NCBI GenBank assembly: GCA_021796905.1
Contig: JAKABK010000035.1
Location: 1 to 9,933 of the forward strand
Direction of reading: 5' to 3'
DNA from: Actinomycetes bacterium
Lineage (GTDB): Bacteria; Actinomycetota; Acidimicrobiia; Acidimicrobiales; Palsa-688
Length of the DNA stretch: 9,933 nucleotides
Shown piece after piece: positions 6,570-9,933 of this stretch. Each line of letters begins with the position of its first letter. Position 1 is the stretch's first letter. The translations under genes were made by a program, and so were the position numbers. The notes below the pieces were generated by a model that worked only from the letters and a program-made list of their open reading frames with translations, was not told where the DNA came from and searched no databases.

Positions 6570-6653
6570 TGCCCAGGGCGGGACTCGAACCCGCACGACC
6601 TTGCGGTCAGAGGTGTTTGAGACCTCCGCGTCTGCCGATTCCGCCACCTGGGC
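6570..6653 (-). tRNA. tRNA-Leu (anticodon CAA)
   Basis: The minus strand folds into a complete class II tRNA of 84 nt, including the discriminator base. The acceptor stem is GCCCAGG paired with CCTGGGC, the discriminator is A73 (6570), and the next bases are CCG, so CCA is not encoded. The anticodon stem GAGGT/ACCTC encloses the loop CTCAAAC with anticodon CAA (6617-6619), which reads UUG leucine codons. The long variable arm has the stem GACC-GCAA-GGTC, as expected for tRNA-Leu. The T arm is GCGGG-TTCGAGT-CCCGC. The 3' end of the histidine kinase reading frame overlaps its 5' half. It is convergent with the CYTH-CHAD gene, 50 nt apart, with no clear terminator seen between them. Confidence 0.96.
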
Positions 6654-8193
6654 TGGCGACCCCGGAGTGTAGGCCGCTCGACGCCGGCGCCGGAGACCAG
6701 CCGGGCTCCCGGTCGACAGCTGGGCGGCCGGCGGGGTCGGGCGGGGCGGGGTCGGGCGGGGCGGGAGGGAAGTCGGTCCAATCCGTCGGGGTGGCGGGCT
6801 CGTCCTCTTCGACGATCGGCAGGGTGATCCGCACTATCGTTCCCCCTCCGGGGGCTCGGGCCGCTTCGACCGTCCCGCCGTGGTCGGAGACGACGTTGCG
6901 CACGATCGCCAGGCCGAGACCCGACCCGGGCATCGAGCGGGCGGTCGGGGCCCGGTAGAACCGCTCGAAGACCCGCGGCAGGTCCGCCTCGTCGATACCC
7001 GGACCGTGATCGCGCACCTCTAGCAGCCAGCACCGGGACCGGCTGAGGCGCACCTCGACGGTGCCGCCCGGCGGGCTCCACTTGGCGGCGTTGTCGAGCA
7101 GATTGAGCACGGCCCGTTCGAGCAGTGCCGGCTGGCCCCGGACCGACCCGGGGGTGAGCGACACCTCGAAGCGAAGCGACGGGGCCCGCCGGCGGGCCCG
7201 TTCCAGCGCCGACCCGACCACCTCGTCCAGGCGGGTCTCGGTCGGCTCGACTCGTGCCGTCTCGTCCGCCCTGGCGGTCTCGACGATGTCGCCGACCAGG
7301 GCGGTGAGCTCCTCGATCTGGTCCCTCACGTCGGAGAGCAGCTCCGCCCGGTCCGGATCGGGCATCTGCCGGGCCCGCATCAACAGCTCGATGTTGGTGC
7401 GCAGGCTGGTGAGCGGGGTGCGCAGCTCGTGGCCGGCGTCGGAGACGAGCTGGGCCTGCTGCTCGCGAGACAGGCGCAGCGCGTCGAGCATCGAGTTGAA
7501 CGCCTGGGCCAGACGGCCGAGCTCGTCGTCGCTGTCCACCTCGATGGTCGCGGCGAGGTCCTGGGTGGCGGCCACGTGCTCGGCGGCGCGGGTCAACCGG
7601 GTGACCGGCCGGATCGTCGCCCGGGCCACGACGGTCCCGATGCCGAGCGCCACCGCGATCCCGCCGGCGGTGACCAGGGCGAGGATCAGTCGCAGGTCGG
7701 CGAGCGCCCGCTCCACGTCGCTGAGCGGACGGGCGATCTGCAGCGCTCCGGTGCCGCCCCCGCTGAGCGGTACCTGGACGGTCATCACCCGGTAGTGCTC
7801 CCGACCGAGGGTCTGGTCGGTGAAGCTCACCGGCGGGCCGTGGCCGCCGGCCATCTCCTCCACCTGGGTCGTCGGCGGCAGGTCCGGGGCGTCGGGCGGG
7901 GCCGGGTCGAAGTGGCCACCCCCGGGGGAGGGGACGTACACCTGTCCGTCGGGGAGCACGAGCTGGACCCGGTCGCCGGAGTTGCTGGCGTAGTGGATCG
8001 CGGACTGGGCGTTGAACTGCCCGTCGAGCGACTTCTCGTAGCCCACGAGCGACTTCTGGACCTGCACGTGGAGTTGGTGGGCGACGAGCAGGTAGGCGGC
8101 GACGGAGGCGACGGCGAGAGTGACGCCGACCGCCAAGGCTACGAGGCTCGACAGTCGGGTCTCGAACGACTTCCGCCGGCCGAGGAGCTTCAC
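6607..8193 (-). CDS. Two-component sensor histidine kinase, MprB-like
   Basis: A membrane sensor kinase that autophosphorylates on histidine and passes the phosphate to the regulator encoded just upstream. The 528-residue protein has a transmembrane segment at about 17-39, an extracytoplasmic region at 40-167 with a proline-rich middle ([13 protein letters not shown]), and a second membrane segment at 168-190. HAMP follows at 191-243, then HisKA with the phosphoacceptor His255 in [11 protein letters not shown]. The ATPase domain has the N box [10 protein letters not shown] (Asn368), the G1 box VRDHGPGI (Asp395), the FERFYR F box and the G2 motif GSGLGLAI (424-430 region). Catalytic parts end near residue 460. 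Residues 461-528 form a Pro/Asp-rich tail encoded partly by a 15-bp tandem repeat. The TGA stop (6607-6609) is inside tRNA-Leu, so the last 14-15 codons come from tRNA sequence. The start is GTG at 8193, overlapping the regulator stop (GTGA). The signal sensed is unknown. Confidence 0.93.
   Translation of the reverse strand: MKLLGRRKSFETRLSSLVALAVGVTLAVASVAAYLLVAHQLHVQVQKSLVGYEKSLDGQFNAQSAIHYASNSGDRVQLVLPDGQVYVPSPGGGHFDPAPPDAPDLPPTTQVEEMAGGHGPPVSFTDQTLGREHYRVMTVQVPLSGGGTGALQIARPLSDVERALADLRLILALVTAGGIAVALGIGTVVARATIRPVTRLTRAAEHVAATQDLAATIEVDSDDELGRLAQAFNSMLDALRLSREQQAQLVSDAGHELRTPLTSLRTNIELLMRARQMPDPDRAELLSDVRDQIEELTALVGDIVETARADETARVEPTETRLDEVVGSALERARRRAPSLRFEVSLTPGSVRGQPALLERAVLNLLDNAAKWSPPGGTVEVRLSRSRCWLLEVRDHGPGIDEADLPRVFERFYRAPTARSMPGSGLGLAIVRNVVSDHGGTVEAARAPGGGTIVRITLPIVEEDEPATPTDWTDFPPAPPDPAPPDPAGRPAVDREPGWSPAPASSGLHSGVASPGGGIGRRGGLKHL
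6666..6671 (-). promoter_or_regulatory. Candidate -10 element of tRNA-Leu
   Basis: TACACT on the minus strand fits TAnnnT and lies 12 nt before the first tRNA base, so transcription would begin about 5 nt upstream of the mature 5' end. No good -35 hexamer is seen 16-19 nt further upstream. It lies inside the kinase reading frame, in the codons of its C-terminal tail. Confidence 0.45.
6731..6760 (+). repeat. 15-bp tandem duplication with G-quadruplex potential
   Basis: The unit GCGGGGTCGGGCGGG occurs twice without mismatch (6731-6745 and 6746-6760) and continues into GCGGGAGGG. On the plus strand it gives eight or more runs of three or four G separated by one or two bases, a classic G-quadruplex pattern. 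On the minus strand it is in frame with the kinase and encodes the repeated pentapeptide PAPPD in the C-terminal tail. Confidence 0.8.
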
Positions 8194-8885
8194 GGGCCCG
8201 GCCGGTCCTCGATCGGCAGGCGCATCACGTAGCCGACGCCGCGGACGGTGTGGATGAGGCGGCGCTCCCCCTCGGCCTCGGTCTTGCGCCGCAGGTAGCC
8301 GACGTAGACCTCGAGGGAGTTGGAGTTGGCGCCGAAGTCGTACCCCCAGACCCGGTCGAAGATCACCTCCCGGGGGAGCACCTGGCGGGGGTTGCGGAGG
8401 AACAGCTCCAGCAGCAGGAACTCGGTTCGGGTCAGCTCGATGCGCCTGGTCCCCCGGTGCACGTCGCGTGTGCCGGGGTCGAGGGTCAGGTCGTCGAAGC
8501 GCAGCACCTCGTTGTCGGACGTCGGGCTGCTGCGGCGCAGCAACGCCCGGATCCGGGCGAGCAGCTCCTCCAGCGCGAACGGCTTGACGAGGTAGTCGTC
8601 GGCGCCGGCGTCGAGGCCGGCGACCCGCTCGCTGACCGCCGCCCGGGCGGTGAGCAGGAGGACCGGGGTGGAGTCGCCGGCGGCGCGCAGCCTCTGGCAG
8701 ACCTCGAAGCCGTCCATCCGGGGCATCGCCACGTCGAGCACGATCGCGTCGGCCGGGCGCTCGGCGTGGGCCATCAACGCCGCGTGGCCGTCCTCGGCGA
8801 GCGCGGTCTCGAAGCCCTCGAAGCGCAACGCCCGGTCGAGGGCCTGACGGACCGCCGGTTCGTCGTCGACGACGAGGACTCGCAC
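8190..8885 (-). CDS. OmpR/PhoB-family response regulator, MprA-like
   Basis: A DNA-binding response regulator phosphorylated by the kinase encoded next to it. The 231-residue protein has a receiver domain (1-120) with the acidic pair Asp7-Asp8 in VVDDEP, the phosphoacceptor Asp51 in [13 protein letters not shown], the switch Thr79 in LLLTA and Lys101 in YLVKPF. A winged-helix domain follows (about 130-225): [32 protein letters not shown], then [14 protein letters not shown] and [12 protein letters not shown]. All key residues are present and length is standard. The start is GTG at 8885. No Shine-Dalgarno sequence is visible, but CAAACT lies 6 nt upstream, so the transcript may be leaderless. 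Its stop overlaps the kinase start by four bases. A direct repeat upstream suggests autoregulation. The MprA resemblance is from memory of the family and is not proof of orthology. Confidence 0.95.
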   Translation of the reverse strand: MRVLVVDDEPAVRQALDRALRFEGFETALAEDGHAALMAHAERPADAIVLDVAMPRMDGFEVCQRLRAAGDSTPVLLLTARAAVSERVAGLDAGADDYLVKPFALEELLARIRALLRRSSPTSDNEVLRFDDLTLDPGTRDVHRGTRRIELTRTEFLLLELFLRNPRQVLPREVIFDRVWGYDFGANSNSLEVYVGYLRRKTEAEGERRLIHTVRGVGYVMRLPIEDRPGP

Positions 8886-8891
8886 ACCACC

Positions 8892-8897
8892 AGTTTG
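8892..8897 (-). promoter_or_regulatory. Candidate -10 element of the response regulator gene
   Basis: CAAACT on the minus strand matches TATAAT at three of six positions (A2, A4, T6). It ends 6 nt before the GTG at 8885, the spacing expected if transcription begins at the start codon. This would explain the missing ribosome binding site. The hexamer match is modest. Confidence 0.35.
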
Positions 8898-8908
8898 GCG
8901 GGGGCAGC

Positions 8909-8924
8909 TGAGAAAGCCGTGAGA
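8909..8924. promoter_or_regulatory. Direct repeat TGAGA-N6-TGAGA, candidate response-regulator operator
   Basis: TGAGA occurs at 8909-8913 and 8920-8924 (TCTCA on the other strand), 11 bp apart start to start, about one helical turn. Tandem half-sites of this spacing are how OmpR/PhoB-family dimers bind DNA. The site lies in the 62-bp gap between the regulator and the peptidase gene. It would sit at about -24 to -39 of both leaderless starts, over the -35 region of each. A regulator bound here could act on itself and on the peptidase. Confidence 0.5.
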
Positions 8925-8934
8925 TCCCGCCGGC

Positions 8935-8940
8935 TACGGT
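8935..8940 (+). promoter_or_regulatory. Candidate -10 element of the prolyl oligopeptidase gene
   Basis: TACGGT fits the TAnnnT core and ends 7 nt before the GTG at 8948, as expected for a leaderless transcript. No ribosome binding site precedes the GTG, and no convincing -35 hexamer is present. The TGAGA repeat occupies the -35 position instead, which would fit activator dependence. Confidence 0.45.
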
Positions 8941-8947
8941 GAGCGGG

Positions 8948-9933
8948 GTGATCGACGCCTACCCACCCGCGAAGCGCCTCGGGCTCACCGAGACCCTGCC
9001 CGGCGGGCGGGTCGTCGCCGACCCCTACCGTTGGTTGGAGGATCCCGACGCGGTCGAGACGGTGCTGTGGTCGGCCGGCCAGGACGAGCTGTGGGCTCGC
9101 TGGGCGTCCGGGCACCCCGAGCGCGGGCCGCTCGCAGAGCGGATCCTCGCCCTCACCCCCGGTTTCCGCAGCGCCCCGCTGGTGATCGGGGAGCGCCGCT
9201 TCTGGACCGAGCGGGCTCCCGGCCAGGACCACGCCGTCCTGGCCGTCGAGGACGGGGCCGGGCGTCGGGTGCTGGTCGACCCCAACGCCTTGGACCCCGA
9301 CGGCACCACCTTGCTCGACGGGTGGGCGCCGTCGCTCGAGGGTGAGCGGGTCGCGTACCTGCTGTCGCGCGGCGGGGACGAGGAGAGCACCTTGTGGGTG
9401 CTCGACGTGGGCACCGGTTTTGCTCTGGAGGGCCCGATCGACCGGGTCCGGTACTCGCCGCTCGCCTGGTTGCCGGGTGGCGAGGAGCTCCTCTACGTCC
9501 GGCGGCTCCCCCCGTGGGAGGTGCCGGCGGGTGAGGAGGCCTTTCACCGACGGGTCTACCGCCACCGGGTGCGCAGCCATGCCGACACCGACGACGAGCT
9601 GCTCTTCGGTCAGGACGGGCGGGGCCCGCAGGTCGAGCCGACCGCCTACCTCGGAGTCGATGTCTCCCACGACGGGCGCTACGTCGCGGTCAGCGTGTCG
9701 GCCGGCACCGCCCCCCGCAACGACCTGTGGGTGGCCGAGCTCCCCCCCGCCGGCGAGGGGCCCCGGTGGCGCCCGGTGGCGGTCGGCTCCGACGCCCGGG
9801 CCTGGCCGCACTTCGATCGTCGGGGGGGGCTGTGGATCTGGAGTGACCTCGGAGCCCCGCGTGGCCGCCTGGTGCGCGCCGACCCCGGCGCACCCGCGCC
9901 GGAGGGTTGGGTCGAAGTCCTCTCCGAGGACCC
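8948..9933 (+). CDS. Prolyl oligopeptidase (S9 family), N-terminal part
   Basis: Prolyl oligopeptidases are serine peptidases that cut short peptides after proline. A beta-propeller covers the active site and limits substrate size. The window holds the first 328 residues and then ends, leaving the frame open. Residues 26-32 read PYRWLED, the hallmark near the N terminus of S9A enzymes. The rest looks like propeller blades: STLWVLDVGTG, RVRYSPLAWLPGGEELLYVRR, GVDVSHDGRYVAVSVSAG, RNDLWVAELP and GGLWIWSDLG. The hydrolase domain with Ser, Asp and His would lie beyond the right edge, since family members are about 650-720 residues. No signal peptide is seen, so it is probably cytosolic. The start is GTG at 8948, apparently leaderless. 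It is divergent from the response regulator across 62 bp. An oligopeptidase B or acylaminoacyl-type S9 member cannot be excluded without the catalytic half. Confidence 0.85.
   Translation, partial: MIDAYPPAKRLGLTETLPGGRVVADPYRWLEDPDAVETVLWSAGQDELWARWASGHPERGPLAERILALTPGFRSAPLVIGERRFWTERAPGQDHAVLAVEDGAGRRVLVDPNALDPDGTTLLDGWAPSLEGERVAYLLSRGGDEESTLWVLDVGTGFALEGPIDRVRYSPLAWLPGGEELLYVRRLPPWEVPAGEEAFHRRVYRHRVRSHADTDDELLFGQDGRGPQVEPTAYLGVDVSHDGRYVAVSVSAGTAPRNDLWVAELPPAGEGPRWRPVAVGSDARAWPHFDRRGGLWIWSDLGAPRGRLVRADPGAPAPEGWVEVLSED

Noticed and set aside
1..9933. CRISPR array, insertion sequence, phage or defence system
   Set aside because: No spaced repeat array, transposase, integrase, terminal inverted repeats or defence domain was seen. 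The window reads as ordinary chromosomal core genes with a few unusual details.

Overview
The window is very GC-rich DNA with dense coding and many GTG/TTG starts. The fatty-acid cluster has the order fabD-fabH-acpP-fabF that is typical of Actinomycetota. FabD and FabH resemble, from memory, proteins of the class Acidimicrobiia. Genus and class assignment are inference; no rRNA or other marker is present. I see no insertion sequence, phage gene, CRISPR array or defence system.

Layout. (1) Positions 1-260: the N-terminal part of a minus-strand gene of unknown function that runs off the left edge. (2) 357-971: a small plus-strand polytopic membrane protein of unknown function. Its stop codon faces that of fabF, and both stops lie in a perfect 10-bp inverted repeat, a likely bidirectional terminator. 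(3) 1012-4795, minus strand: a type II fatty acid synthesis cluster transcribed fabD > fabH > acpP > fabF. fabD/fabH overlap by GTGA and acpP/fabF by TGATG. A 123-bp gap before acpP holds a candidate internal promoter and a strong ribosome binding site. FabD makes malonyl-ACP, FabH starts chains, AcpP carries them and FabF elongates them. FabD carries an extra C-terminal biotinyl/lipoyl-like domain with no modifiable lysine, the most unusual protein feature here. (4) 4978-6519, plus strand: a CYTH-CHAD protein divergent from fabD, probably a polyphosphate or triphosphate binding protein. The 182-bp gap between them holds a 9-bp perfect inverted repeat.

(5) 6570-6653, minus strand: tRNA-Leu(CAA). 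(6) 6607-8885, minus strand: a two-component system of the MprAB type, response regulator first, then sensor kinase (GTGA overlap). The kinase reading frame has no stop until it is 47 nt inside the tRNA gene, and the likely tRNA promoter lies within its 3' coding tail. (7) 8948-9933, plus strand: the beta-propeller half of a prolyl oligopeptidase (S9 family), cut by the window edge. It is divergent from the response regulator. The 62-bp gap holds a TGAGA direct repeat with an 11-bp period, midway between two apparently leaderless GTG starts, so the two-component system may control both itself and the peptidase.

The most interesting points are the FabD fusion, the kinase-tRNA overlap and the compact divergent regulatory region at 8886-8947. 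All are read by eye; none has been tested by database search or folding software.
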